Shown here piece after piece: positions 28,939 to 38,042 of a DNA stretch of 64,000 nucleotides. The position numbers were made by a program, and so were the translations under genes. Location of the stretch: contig NZ_JACFSK010000001.1 in NCBI RefSeq assembly GCF_016100455.1, positions 1,116,001-1,180,000 on the forward strand. Reading direction: 5' to 3'. The stretch comes from Bartonella sp. M0283 (GTDB lineage: Bacteria; Pseudomonadota; Alphaproteobacteria; Rhizobiales; Rhizobiaceae). Position 1 is the stretch's first letter; every line of letters starts with the position of its first letter. Under the pieces are notes generated by a model that searched no databases, had not been told where the DNA came from, and worked only from the letters and a program-made list of their open reading frames with translations.

Positions 28939-30078
28939 TCAACCTAACCAGCACAAATAATCGTTGGATATCGCAAATAACATAAAAGCAACGACAATAA
29001 CAAAGCCAACGGTAAAAATTATTTCCTGAATACGCTTGGGAACCGGCCGCCCGATAACACCCTCAATAACATAAAAAACCAGATGACCACCATCAAGCGG
29101 TGGCAAAGGAAACAGATTTATCAATCCGATACCGATTGAAAGAAACGCGGTAAGATTGAGGAGCGACATAAATCCGGTCTCACTTACCTGCCATGCTATT
29201 GTTGCTGTTTTCGAAGGACCACTCAATTGACAGCGGTCTTCCCGCCCTTCAATTAAACGCCCGATGAAACGAACCGTCTGAACGACAATAAAAGTCGATT
29301 TGTCCGTCGCTTCACCAATTGCTGAAAACAATCCATAATTGATATGTTTTTCATAGGCAGGATCCAGCCTTCCCGGATTATTCGGATCAGCAGGAGCGCC
29401 AGCACCAATCATGCCGACGCGAACTTTATTGCCAAATCCATCATCCCGTTCCGTTGGTTTTGGCGTAACGGTAACGCTATAAGGCTGTCCTGATCTTTCC
29501 AGAGTAAAATTGATCGGATCACCTCCGTGGAGTGAAACATAACCGATGAGGTCGTCGAAACTTTCAACCTTTTGACCATCCATCTCGATAAAACGATCGC
29601 CGGGTTTTAACCCTGCCGTCATTGCGGGCGCACCATCCACCAACGAACCGATAACCGGTTCAATGATTATTCTGCCATAAGAAAAAAAGAAAAACGACAA
29701 GACCACAACGGTAAAAAGCGCATTGGTAAATGGCCCAGCAAAAACAGTAGCAGCACGAGCCCAGGCACCAGCCGAAGCAAAAGATCCGGGAAGCGCCACA
29801 GCATCCGATTTCGAAGTCATTCCGGCGGCATCTTCGTCGCCGATAAATTTCACGTAGCCGCCAAGAGGTATCAATGCAATGCGCCAGCGTGTGCCACGCT
29901 TATCGGTCCACGCACAGATTTCCGGACCAAACCCCAATGAAAATGCGCTCGCGCCGATACCGCACCAGCGCCCCACGAGATAATGGCCCATTTCATGGAC
30001 AAAAATAATGACCATGATGACACATATCACACCAAAAATACGCAATAACGGTGTGCCGACATCAGCAATAAAACTCAT
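28939..30078 (-). CDS. rseP: RseP site-2 intramembrane metalloprotease
   Basis: A zinc membrane protease that cleaves transmembrane segments of anti-sigma factors and leftover signal peptides. With ATG 30078 (379 residues) the zinc motif HEMGH is at 28-32 in the first transmembrane helix. A PDZ domain follows (about 125-200, GSLVDGAPAMTAGLKPGDRF), and the third zinc ligand is in PLPPLDGGHLVFY near 330. An upstream TTG at 30102 would add eight residues but has no ribosome binding site. It lies directly downstream of cdsA. Confidence 0.94.
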   Translation of the reverse strand: MSFIADVGTPLLRIFGVICVIMVIIFVHEMGHYLVGRWCGIGASAFSLGFGPEICAWTDKRGTRWRIALIPLGGYVKFIGDEDAAGMTSKSDAVALPGSFASAGAWARAATVFAGPFTNALFTVVVLSFFFFSYGRIIIEPVIGSLVDGAPAMTAGLKPGDRFIEMDGQKVESFDDLIGYVSLHGGDPINFTLERSGQPYSVTVTPKPTERDDGFGNKVRVGMIGAGAPADPNNPGRLDPAYEKHINYGLFSAIGEATDKSTFIVVQTVRFIGRLIEGREDRCQLSGPSKTATIAWQVSETGFMSLLNLTAFLSIGIGLINLFPLPPLDGGHLVFYVIEGVIGRPVPKRIQEIIFTVGFVIVVAFMLFAISNDYLCWLG

Positions 30079-30102
30079 TATTTCCAAGAGAGGCTCCGTC
30101 AA

Positions 30103-30918
30103 TCAGATCAGGTTAAACATATTTGAAGGAACTGTCATATCGGCAGCGATTGCACCGACGAGATAAAGCAGAATGGCAGCAAAAACCAGTCCATCAACGC
30201 GATCCATAAAGCCGCCATGTCCAGGCAGGAAGTGCCCTGAATCTTTTACACCAAAGTGCCGTTTTACCCACGATTCAGAAATATCTCCAATTTGCGATAC
30301 AATCGAAAGAGCAAGAGACAGTACAGGGATAAACAAATTGGCTGGAGTAGTATCAAGAGCTACAAACGCTACGAGGCATCCGCCTGCAGTACCGGCCAAT
30401 GCACCGCCAATGGCCCCACTCCACGTTTTATTAGGAGAAAATTTGGGAGCGAGTTTTGGTCCGCCGAGCGAACGTCCATTGAAATAGGCCGCTATATCCG
30501 TTCCCCAAACAATAGCGAAGAGATAAATAATCGCACCGAATCCGAATGGTTCTTCGCCTCTTATATATGTCAAGGATAGAACGGGCAAAGTTGCATAGAG
30601 ATAGCCTCCAGCAACCCAACCGGTTTTTTTTCCTGCCACAAGTGCGAGGACAATAGCACATAAAAAAATTACAGCAAAAACGAGAGGCGCTGAAAAATCA
30701 GCAACAAGCAGAATGCCAAAAATAATATATGCCACGGAGGCAATAATTTCGTCTATTTGCCGCCAGCAGCTTTTACTAATCCCTCTCCACTCATATAGAA
30801 CCAGACCGCCAACACACCAGGCAAATAAAGCAAATACAAAGCCGCCTTCCCATGTTAGAAAAAGTGCTATAGCTGCAAAGACAATAGCCGTCAGAATTCT
30901 CATGAGAAGATTAGACAT
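30103..30918 (-). CDS. cdsA: phosphatidate cytidylyltransferase
   Basis: Makes CDP-diacylglycerol from phosphatidate and CTP, the branch point of phospholipid synthesis. 271 residues with about eight hydrophobic segments; the CDP-DAG synthase signature KRHFGVKDSGHFLPGHGGFM is near residue 215, followed by DRVDGLVFAA. CGGAG precedes the ATG. It lies between uppS and rseP, the standard order. Confidence 0.95.
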   Translation of the reverse strand: MSNLLMRILTAIVFAAIALFLTWEGGFVFALFAWCVGGLVLYEWRGISKSCWRQIDEIIASVAYIIFGILLVADFSAPLVFAVIFLCAIVLALVAGKKTGWVAGGYLYATLPVLSLTYIRGEEPFGFGAIIYLFAIVWGTDIAAYFNGRSLGGPKLAPKFSPNKTWSGAIGGALAGTAGGCLVAFVALDTTPANLFIPVLSLALSIVSQIGDISESWVKRHFGVKDSGHFLPGHGGFMDRVDGLVFAAILLYLVGAIAADMTVPSNMFNLI

Positions 30919-30994
30919 CGGTTCTCCGATCCGAACAAATTTGCATCCCGAACTTTATTTTTCATCCAATTTCTTTTTAAGATAAAGACCAAAG

Positions 30995-31720
30995 TTATAA
31001 CAACTTTTCTTTTTTATAATCTGGTACACGACCGAAACGACGTTCGCGCAACCAATAATCTTCAACAGCTATATCAAGCTGTTTTTCATCGAAATCAGGC
31101 CAATAACAAGAAGCAAAATAAAACTCGCTATAAGCCGACTGCCAAAGCAAGAAATTCGACAAACGTTGTTCCCCGCTGGTGCGAATTACAAGGTCGGGAT
31201 CCGGCATTTCAGCTGTATCAAGATATTTCGAAAAAACGGCTTCATCAATTTCGTCGATATTGATATTTCCGTCTGCCAGAGATTTGGCAATTTTTTTCAC
31301 AGACCGAACAATTTCAGCGCGTCCACCATAGTTGAATGCAACAACAAGGTTGAGTCCGTCATTTTTTTGCGTAATTGTTTCGGCTTCATCAAGCAATCTT
31401 TGGATATCTGTCGGCACCTTTTGACGATCACCTATCACCCTTACGCGGACATTATTGTCACGAAGATCAAGCAGATCACGTTTTATAAATAACTTCAAAA
31501 GCCCCATCAGATGATTGACTTCCGATTCCGGACGTGACCAGTTCTCAGAAGAAAAAGCAAAAACTGTCAACCATTCGAGCCCCATTTGACTGGCATGATG
31601 CACAATACGGTGAAGTGCTTCCATGCCAATCTTGTGACCTGCAATTCTGGGTAATCCACGAGCACGCGCCCATCGACCGTTTCCATCCATGATGATGGCA
31701 ATATGACGTGGATATAACAT
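30995..31720 (-). CDS. uppS: isoprenyl transferase (undecaprenyl diphosphate synthase)
   Basis: Elongates farnesyl diphosphate with isopentenyl diphosphate to the C55 carrier lipid used for peptidoglycan and O-antigen. 241 residues from ATG 31720; the first catalytic motif HIAIIMDGNGRWARARGLPR includes the key Asp, FAFSSENWSRP follows, and PDLVIRTSGEQRLSNFLLWQ lies near 185. A TTG 24 nt upstream is less likely. It starts 33 nt after frr. Confidence 0.95.
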   Translation of the reverse strand: MLYPRHIAIIMDGNGRWARARGLPRIAGHKIGMEALHRIVHHASQMGLEWLTVFAFSSENWSRPESEVNHLMGLLKLFIKRDLLDLRDNNVRVRVIGDRQKVPTDIQRLLDEAETITQKNDGLNLVVAFNYGGRAEIVRSVKKIAKSLADGNINIDEIDEAVFSKYLDTAEMPDPDLVIRTSGEQRLSNFLLWQSAYSEFYFASCYWPDFDEKQLDIAVEDYWLRERRFGRVPDYKKEKLL

Positions 31721-31753
31721 ATTTTTCCGATCTGCTTGCTGCAATCAATAATT

Positions 31754-32314
31754 TTAAACTTGCATAATTTCAGCTTGTTTTGCAGCCAATACTTTGTCGA
31801 TCTCACCAATCGTCGTATCAGTCAATTTCTGGATTTTATCAGAAGCAATACGGCTTTCATCCTGACTGATCTCGCTATCCTTCTCAGCCTTTTTCAATCC
31901 TTCCATTCCGTCACGACGAACATGGCGGACTGCAACGCGTGCCTGTTCCGCATATTGGTGAGCAATTTTAACGAGCTCTTTGCGGCGTTCTTCGTTAAGT
32001 TCGGGCAACGGAATGCGCAAAGTCGTACCGTCTGTTATTGGGTTCAGACCCAATGAAGATTCTCTGATAGCCTTGTCAACGGCAGACACCATTGTTTTAT
32101 CCCAGACTGAAACCGACAACATGCGCGGTTCCGGTACTGAAATATTGGCGACCTGATTAAGCGGAACAGTGGAGCCATAAGCGTCGACCGTTATCGGTTC
32201 GAGCAAGCTTGCAGAAGCACGACCTGTCCGTAGACCTGTCAGCTCGTGTTTGAATGATGAAATGGCGCCTTCCATACGGCGCTTGAGATCGTCGATATTT
32301 GTAGCGTCACTCAT
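31754..32314 (-). CDS. frr: ribosome recycling factor
   Basis: Splits post-termination ribosomes together with EF-G. 186 residues, the standard size. Domain features: [20 protein letters not shown] near the start and [17 protein letters not shown] loop (here [16 protein letters not shown]) at about 105-120. ATG 32314 has AGGAG upstream and gives the family N-terminus [17 protein letters not shown]; 23 extra open codons upstream overlap the pyrH spacer and are not used. Confidence 0.96.
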   Translation of the reverse strand: MSDATNIDDLKRRMEGAISSFKHELTGLRTGRASASLLEPITVDAYGSTVPLNQVANISVPEPRMLSVSVWDKTMVSAVDKAIRESSLGLNPITDGTTLRIPLPELNEERRKELVKIAHQYAEQARVAVRHVRRDGMEGLKKAEKDSEISQDESRIASDKIQKLTDTTIGEIDKVLAAKQAEIMQV

Positions 32315-32348
32315 ACTAACTCTCCTTCGGATTATTTTTAGACGAATA

Positions 32349-33068
32349 TTACTCCGATACCACTGTATAGCGTCCAGTGCCATTCAACACATTGGCCAGT
32401 CCACCCTTTTCACTGATCGAATAGACAATAATAGGAATATGGTTTTCACGAGCCAGTGTGATTGCAGTGGTATCCATAACTGCAAGACCTTTTCTGATAA
32501 CTTCTTCATGCGTCAAATGGTCGAAACGGGTTGCAGAGGGATCCTTTTTTGGGTCTGCCGAGTATATTCCATCAACCTGAGTAGCTTTTAAAAGCACATC
32601 CGCTCCGATTTCTGCCGCTCTAAGAGCGGCTGCCGAATCAGTGGTAAAAAATGGATTTCCGGTACCGCCGGCGAAAATGACAACCTTACCCTGACTGATA
32701 TAGCCGACAGCCTTGCGTTGCGAGAAACTTTCACAGATTTGTGGCATTGCAATGGCGGAAAGCACGACTACATCTACCCCAAGTTTTGTCAATGATGTGC
32801 GCAGTGCAAGAGAGTTAATCGCTGTAGCCAGCATCCCCATATGATCACCGGTAACGCGATCACCACCACGTGAGGCCACCGCAACGCCGCGAAAAATATT
32901 TCCTCCACCAATAACAACACCGACTTCAACCCCCATTTCATGGGCATCAGCTATGTCTTTGGCAATACGATCGACAACTGAAACATCAATACCGAAACTT
33001 TGCCCACCCATTAATGCCTCGCCCGAGGCCTTCAATAAAATTCGTTTATAGAGCGGGGTATCTGTCAT
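32349..33068 (-). CDS. pyrH: UMP kinase
   Basis: Phosphorylates UMP to UDP; the bacterial enzyme is a hexamer of the amino acid kinase family. 239 residues. Motifs: [15 protein letters not shown] at the start, [33 protein letters not shown] for the nucleotide site. ATG 33068 is preceded by GGAGACTACTG. The pyrH-frr pair follows tsf, as in most bacteria. Confidence 0.96.
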   Translation of the reverse strand: MTDTPLYKRILLKASGEALMGGQSFGIDVSVVDRIAKDIADAHEMGVEVGVVIGGGNIFRGVAVASRGGDRVTGDHMGMLATAINSLALRTSLTKLGVDVVVLSAIAMPQICESFSQRKAVGYISQGKVVIFAGGTGNPFFTTDSAAALRAAEIGADVLLKATQVDGIYSADPKKDPSATRFDHLTHEEVIRKGLAVMDTTAITLARENHIPIIVYSISEKGGLANVLNGTGRYTVVSE

Positions 33069-33218
33069 CAGTAGTCTCCAAATGCAAAATTCATTTGTGC
33101 CCTCGATACACGAAGGGCACCGCATTGTCACGCGATGCCCTCTCTACAACGTTTTTTCCGTGTCTCACAATGCAAAAAGCATTGTTTTTACGCAAATAAA
33201 CCGGATTTTGTCCAAAAA

Positions 33219-34142
33219 TCAGCCTTTTACTGCAGCAGCGACTTCGGCTGCAAAATCACTTTCGGCTTTTTCGATACCCTCACCAAGAGCAAAACGAACA
33301 AAACCTTTTATTTTTGCCGGTGCGCCGATTTCTTTTTCTGCATTTTTCAAAGCCTGGCTTACAGTTTCATCAGGATTGATAACAAAGGCCTGTGAAAGCA
33401 GAACAACTTCTTCATAAAATTTGCGCATACGACCTTCCACCATCTTTTCTACAATGTTGGCAGGTTTTCCAGACTGGTGAGCCTGTTCGGAATAAATTGC
33501 TTTTTCACGTTCGACAGCTGCCGGATCAACTTCCTCGGCAGTCAATGCCAAAGGATTTGTTGCAGCAACATGCATGGCAACCTGCCGACCAAAATGTTCG
33601 GCTGCATCTTTATCGCCATTGGTTTCGATTGCAACAAGAACACCGATTTTACCAAGGCCGTCACCAATACCGTTATGAATATAGGTTGCAATGACACCAT
33701 TATCGACAGATAGTTCGGCAGAGCGACGGAATGTCATGTTTTCGCCGATTTTGCCAATAGCATCTTTGAGTGTCTCGGCAACAGTTTTATCTGACCCGGG
33801 ATAGCTCGAAACCGAAATTTTTTCTAATGTTCCATCCGTATCCAGAGCGGCTTTCGCAATATTGCGAACAATATTCTGAAACGCATCGTTACGGGCAACG
33901 AAATCTGTCTCGGAATTCACTTCAACAAGAACAGCCTTTTTACCGTTGGAGGCTACACCTACGAGACCTTCAGCCGCTGTACGACCAGCTTTTTTATCGG
34001 CCTTGGCAATGCCCTTTTTACGCAGCCAATCAACGGCCGCTTCCATGTCGCCATTTGTTTCTGAAAGTGCTGCCTTGCAATCCATCATGCCGGCACCCGA
34101 CAATTCGCGAAGTTCTTTCACCTGTGCTGCGGTAATGCTCAT
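33219..34142 (-). CDS. tsf: translation elongation factor Ts
   Basis: Nucleotide exchange factor for EF-Tu. 307 residues: N-terminal UBA-like domain ([20 protein letters not shown], then KAALSE), the core contact segment [13 protein letters not shown] near residue 78, and two dimerisation repeats. It follows rpsB after a 114-bp gap containing a stem-loop, so expression of the two can be tuned separately. Confidence 0.97.
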   Translation of the reverse strand: MSITAAQVKELRELSGAGMMDCKAALSETNGDMEAAVDWLRKKGIAKADKKAGRTAAEGLVGVASNGKKAVLVEVNSETDFVARNDAFQNIVRNIAKAALDTDGTLEKISVSSYPGSDKTVAETLKDAIGKIGENMTFRRSAELSVDNGVIATYIHNGIGDGLGKIGVLVAIETNGDKDAAEHFGRQVAMHVAATNPLALTAEEVDPAAVEREKAIYSEQAHQSGKPANIVEKMVEGRMRKFYEEVVLLSQAFVINPDETVSQALKNAEKEIGAPAKIKGFVRFALGEGIEKAESDFAAEVAAAVKG

Positions 34143-34225
34143 ATTTGCCTCTTAATCTTAATAACAGCGAAAGCGTGCAAGGATTACCCCTCAGCACGCC
34201 CGCGACTATACATCATTGAGTTGGA

Positions 34226-34246
34226 GTGCCCTTTTCTCAAGGGCAC
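34226..34246 (-). other. stem-loop 10 nt after the rpsB stop codon
   Basis: On the transcribed strand GTGCCCTT (34246-34239) pairs with AAGGGCAC (34233-34226) around a 5-nt loop. No U-run follows, so it is probably a processing, stabilising or partial attenuation signal between rpsB and tsf rather than a full terminator. A related GTGCCCT/AGGGCAC stem occurs at 33097-33120 between tsf and pyrH. Confidence 0.6.
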
Positions 34247-34256
34247 AGTTTATTCA

Positions 34257-35039
34257 TTATTCTGCGGCAGGAGTTGCTTCTTTATTTTCTTCCAGAGCAG
34301 GTTCGGCAGGAGCTTCCGCCTGTGCACCAAGATCAACGCCCATTGCGCCTTGTTGACGGGCGATACCATCAAGGGCAGCCTTTGCAACCAGATCACAATA
34401 AAGAGCAATCGCACGTGAAGCATCATCGTTTCCGGGAATCGGGTAATTGATATTATCCGGATCGCAATTGGTATCGATTATAGCAACGACCGGAATTCCA
34501 AGACGCTTGGCTTCATCGATTGCAATTTTTTCTTTGTTTGTATCAATGATAAACAGAAGATCCGGAACCGAACCCATATCCTTGATACCGCCAAGTGCGC
34601 GATTGAGTTTATCGCGGTCATGTTCAATATTAAGACGTTCCTTCTTGGTGAAGCCTTGTGCTTCATTAGCAAGAATTCCGTCCAGCTTGCGCAAACGCTG
34701 AATAGAATTGGAAATTGTTTTCCAGTTGGTCAACATACCGCCGAGCCAACGTGCATTGACGTAATACTGGGCCGAACGGTTGGCCGCTTCCGCAATAATA
34801 TCGGAAGCCTGGCGCTTAGTGCCAACAAAAAGCACACGACCACCGCGGGCAACCGTATCCGATACCACCTTCAAGGCGTTATGGAGTAACGGTACAGTCT
34901 GTGCAAGATCGATAATATGAATGTTATTGCGCTGCCCATAGATATAGGGAGCCATTTTCGGGTTCCAGCGATGTGTCTGGTGACCAAAGTGAACACCGGC
35001 TTCCAAAAGCTGGCGCATAGTAAAATCTGGCAATGCCAT
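34257..35039 (-). CDS. rpsB: 30S ribosomal protein S2
   Basis: 260 residues. Family segments [20 protein letters not shown] near the start and [16 protein letters not shown] [20 protein letters not shown] are present; the C-terminus is an acidic Ala/Glu-rich tail common in alphaproteobacteria. ATG 35039 has AAAGGA upstream and matches the family start [12 protein letters not shown]; 28 upstream open codons are not used. A hairpin ATTGCGG/CCGCAAT at 35104-35124 precedes it and may be part of an autoregulatory leader, which is inference. Confidence 0.97.
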   Translation of the reverse strand: MALPDFTMRQLLEAGVHFGHQTHRWNPKMAPYIYGQRNNIHIIDLAQTVPLLHNALKVVSDTVARGGRVLFVGTKRQASDIIAEAANRSAQYYVNARWLGGMLTNWKTISNSIQRLRKLDGILANEAQGFTKKERLNIEHDRDKLNRALGGIKDMGSVPDLLFIIDTNKEKIAIDEAKRLGIPVVAIIDTNCDPDNINYPIPGNDDASRAIALYCDLVAKAALDGIARQQGAMGVDLGAQAEAPAEPALEENKEATPAAE

Positions 35040-35244
35040 TTTTTTATCCTTTCCGGTTGAACCTCCACGGAATGAGGCAGGTAACACCTGCCACCGGCGG
35101 AAAATTGCGGATTTCTCCCGCAATCACCCATTTCCCGTGTGTGGAATATTTGGTTAGTTAAGTGATATCGGACAAAGTTTCAAGTCTTTTAACCTCAACC
35201 AAGCGATATTCTTAAACAAAATACAAAAATCGTTATAACCGGTT

Positions 35245-36075
35245 TTAGTCTTTACAATTTTCCTTTGAAGACGGGGCATCAAATAATTTGAAAGTTTGTA
35301 ATTTACCCCGAACAGAAAAATTTCCATAATCCATTACAAGATCACGTGTGACACCATTCTCATAAAGAAGAAAGCTTGTTCGATAGACTGGTAAACCGTC
35401 CTGATTCTCGTCATCATTGAAATAGGAAATCGTCACCGGCCAATATGGCTCTTTTCCGAGTTTCCCCATGATTTTGGTTTCATCGTCAGACTTTGCATCC
35501 ACTTTATCGCCTAACACCACTGTCGCTTCCGTCAGACGATCAGCATCATCCGAGCCATCAAACAAGACTGTCCGGTAAAAATGTTGGCCGGCTTTTGCTT
35601 TACGGATAACTTCTTCCGTCTGGATTGTCGGAAAAGCGGCCGATTTTAACTTGACTTCATTTTCTTTGGGCTTCTTCGTATTGACAATCATATTTCCATT
35701 GGAAATTTTGGCAACGCCATCCGTTTCACTTGTAACTTCCTGATCGATTATAGTTTTGCTTACAAAACGGAATTCTTTGCCATTTGCCGATTCAAAACTG
35801 GTCATTTGTTGATCGGTAAGACGCGCTGGTGAATCAGCCATATTGATGCGCGTGACGAAGCGAAACCTTGTGGTATAACCTTCACAAGCCGAGCCATTGA
35901 ATTCATAAGCCATACGGCCGACGAGACCCGAAATACCCGATTTATCTGCAGCATTTTCAAGCTGGAGGTCATAGATTGCCAGATGCGGCACCATGACAAT
36001 TTTATCTTCGCCCCGTGCAACGTTCACGCACATAACCGATAAAATAAAGGCAAATAGAAATTTTGGCATCCGCAT
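35245..36075 (-). CDS. eipB: cell envelope integrity protein EipB (DUF1849)
   Basis: EipB is a periplasmic beta-spiral protein, conserved in Hyphomicrobiales and shown in Brucella to be needed for envelope integrity. The 276-residue precursor has a signal peptide to about residue 22. The family's two disulfide cysteines are visible in NGSACEGYTTRF and at the extreme C-terminus (SSKENCKD). The DUF1849 core includes GLVGRMAYEFNGSACEGY and YWPVTISYFND. An in-frame ATG at 36069 is an equally good start, since AGGA lies 8 nt before it. It is upstream of rpsB on the same strand. Confidence 0.9.
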   Translation of the reverse strand: MRMPKFLFAFILSVMCVNVARGEDKIVMVPHLAIYDLQLENAADKSGISGLVGRMAYEFNGSACEGYTTRFRFVTRINMADSPARLTDQQMTSFESANGKEFRFVSKTIIDQEVTSETDGVAKISNGNMIVNTKKPKENEVKLKSAAFPTIQTEEVIRKAKAGQHFYRTVLFDGSDDADRLTEATVVLGDKVDAKSDDETKIMGKLGKEPYWPVTISYFNDDENQDGLPVYRTSFLLYENGVTRDLVMDYGNFSVRGKLQTFKLFDAPSSKENCKD

Positions 36076-36216
36076 ATTCCTGTTTTTTCCTTAACCTTGG
36101 CGTTATCATATATAATGGTAAAAAAGCGAGTAATTTCTTTTTTTGAAGATCGCATTTCCATGTTCGAGAAAATGGGTTATTGAGCAAATATGAAATGACG
36201 GGAAAAGAGGTAAAAA

Positions 36217-36678
36217 ATGTCTGATACGATTGAAAGTCGTTTGCAAAAACTTGGCGTTACAATTCCCGCTGCTGTACAACCTGTAGCAAATTACGTGACT
36301 GCCAGAAAATCCGGTAACCAGCTTTATATTTCTGGTCAACTTCCGCTTAATAACGGGAAACCTGTCGCAATAGGCAAAGTCGGCCGGACAGTCACTGCCG
36401 AACAGGCGAAAAAATCTGCCGAAGCATGTGCAATCAACATTCTGGCACAGGCAAAAGCCGCTTTGGGAGATTTGAACAAAATCAAGCAGGTCATAAAAGT
36501 AACCGCTTTTGTTGCAACCGACCCCAATTTCACCGACATTCCTCAAGTTGCCAACGGTGCTTCGGATTTGTTTGTCAATGTTTTGGGTGAAGCCGGAAAG
36601 CATGCTCGTTCGGCTGTAGGAGTTGCTGCACTACCGATGGATGTTCCGGTGGAAGTGGAAGCAATTCTGGAAATCTGA
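36217..36678 (+). CDS. RidA family protein
   Basis: A 153-residue RidA/YjgF/TdcF protein. Relatives of this longer subgroup (about 150 residues, GNQLYISGQLPLNNGKPVAIGKVG) hydrolyse or buffer reactive enamine/imine intermediates, though activity varies. The segment AVGVAALPMDVPVEVEAILE at the C-terminus carries the conserved charged residues, including the family Arg in the preceding ARSAVG. AGAGG lies before the start. It forms an operon with the GDPD-like gene; the stop and next start are nearly adjacent. Confidence 0.9.
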   Translation: MSDTIESRLQKLGVTIPAAVQPVANYVTARKSGNQLYISGQLPLNNGKPVAIGKVGRTVTAEQAKKSAEACAINILAQAKAALGDLNKIKQVIKVTAFVATDPNFTDIPQVANGASDLFVNVLGEAGKHARSAVGVAALPMDVPVEVEAILEI

Positions 36679-36681
36679 GTG

Positions 36682-37401
36682 ATGAGGATCGATTGGTTAT
36701 CAAAAAGGCCCATCGCGAATAGTGGACTTCATGGCTTAGATAAGTCTGTTCAAGAAAATACACTGCCAGCATTCGAACTGGCAGCGCTTGAGAATTATAC
36801 CATTTGTTGCGATGTCCAATTGTCTCATGACGGCGTTCCGATGGTATTTCATGGAGCTTCTCTTGAACAAATAACCGGCCAAAAAAAGCGTATCATAGAT
36901 CTCCGTTCATCGGAAATTGCCAATATCCAAACCAGCGAGGGCAAGCCACGCATTTTTACTTTCGAAGTGCTTCTACAAAACATTGCCGGTAAAGTACCTA
37001 TTCTGGCAAATTTGGAAGGCAATGAAGGAGAAGATGCAGGCCTGATTTCAAGGGTGACAGAATTGTTGGTTGCTTACCCGAACAAGTCGGCAATCATGTC
37101 TCAGGATGTGCATATTTTACGGCGCATACGTTTCGGTGACCATGCGATACCACATGGGATAAAAGCTGAAGGCAATAAGCGCTCGGAGATTGAACAACAT
37201 TTTGCAATGCTTGCTCATGATATGGAGTTCGTGGCTTATAATTTCAGGCAGTTGTCCAATCCTTTTGTACGGTTTGTCCGCGAAAAGCTGAACATGCCCG
37301 TCCTTGCTTTTACTATTCACAATTCTGAAGAATGGGAAAGAGCACGCATTAATGCCGACCAAATGATATTTGAAGGTTTTAAACCCGACAACGACAATTA
37401 A
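36682..37401 (+). CDS. glycerophosphodiester phosphodiesterase-like protein with substituted active site
   Basis: The 239-residue protein has the GDPD TIM-barrel layout: RPIANSGLHGLDKSVQENTL at the start, CCDVQLSHDGVPMVFHG, and DQMIFEGF at the end. Known members use a HRG histidine/arginine, an ExD pair, a following HD and a Glu in the next strand to hydrolyse glycerophosphodiesters. Here HR is Asn13-Ser14, the Glu of ExD is Cys42 (only Asp44 remains), HD is His57-Gly58, and the IEIK-type strand reads LANLE with Asn110. The frame is intact and codon use normal, so this looks like a maintained pseudoenzyme or an enzyme with altered chemistry. ATG 36682 follows the ridA TGA by 3 nt; a GTG at 36679 is an alternative start. 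Confidence 0.88.
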   Translation: MRIDWLSKRPIANSGLHGLDKSVQENTLPAFELAALENYTICCDVQLSHDGVPMVFHGASLEQITGQKKRIIDLRSSEIANIQTSEGKPRIFTFEVLLQNIAGKVPILANLEGNEGEDAGLISRVTELLVAYPNKSAIMSQDVHILRRIRFGDHAIPHGIKAEGNKRSEIEQHFAMLAHDMEFVAYNFRQLSNPFVRFVREKLNMPVLAFTIHNSEEWERARINADQMIFEGFKPDNDN

Positions 37402-37456
37402 AGCACGTCCAGCCTACGAATTGAAGCTATGTGTAAAACAATCAGTGAGGAGAAAA

Positions 37457-37879
37457 ATGCAACAAAGTTATGATGAAAATAATATTTTTGCGAAATTGAT
37501 TCGCGGGGAAATTCCATCTATTCGTGTTTATGAGGATGACGATGTCATCGCATTCATGGATGTCATGCCGCAAGGTAAAGGGCATACATTGATTGTTCCC
37601 CGGAAAGGCTCGCGCAATTTACTGGATGCTGACCCGGAAACTCTGGCTAAAGTTATCAAGGTTGTGCAGAAAATAGCCAAAGCTGTTAAAAAAGCCTTCA
37701 ATGCAGATGGTGTAACAGTCATGCAGTTTAACGAACCGGCAAGCGGCCAAACTGTTTTTCATCTCCATTTCCATGTTATTCCTCGTTTCGAGAATGTTCC
37801 GCTAAAGCCGCATAGCGGGGAACCGGTCGATACAAAAACACTGGAAGAATCTGCCGCAAAAATCCGCGCAGCACTTTAA
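37457..37879 (+). CDS. HIT family protein
   Basis: A 140-residue histidine-triad nucleotide-binding protein; members hydrolyse nucleoside phosphoramidates or dinucleotides. N-terminal NNIFAKLIRGEIPSIRVYED and the catalytic triad VFHLHFHVIPR (His-x-His-x-His) are intact. GAGGAG sits before ATG 37457. It is the last gene of the ridA/GDPD-like/HIT run and is followed by a strong terminator. Confidence 0.93.
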   Translation: MQQSYDENNIFAKLIRGEIPSIRVYEDDDVIAFMDVMPQGKGHTLIVPRKGSRNLLDADPETLAKVIKVVQKIAKAVKKAFNADGVTVMQFNEPASGQTVFHLHFHVIPRFENVPLKPHSGEPVDTKTLEESAAKIRAAL

Positions 37880-37945
37880 AACAAAGGCGAGCCACAATAA
37901 TCAACCGGTTCTGTGCAAAAGCACCGTAACGAAAAAGTTTAATAG

Positions 37946-37982
37946 AAATGCCTGCCCGATGGTTCATCGCGCAGGCATTTTT
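37946..37982 (+). terminator. intrinsic terminator after the HIT gene
   Basis: AAATGCCTGC (37946-37955) pairs with GCAGGCATTT (37971-37980), with an inner CGATG/CATCG stem and one C-C mismatch, followed by T residues. It separates the plus-strand HIT gene from convergent clpA. Confidence 0.88.
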
Positions 37983-38042
37983 GTCTCGATATGATTTATT
38001 TTTCGACGTTATATTTTGCTGCTATATATATCGTCATTGCAT

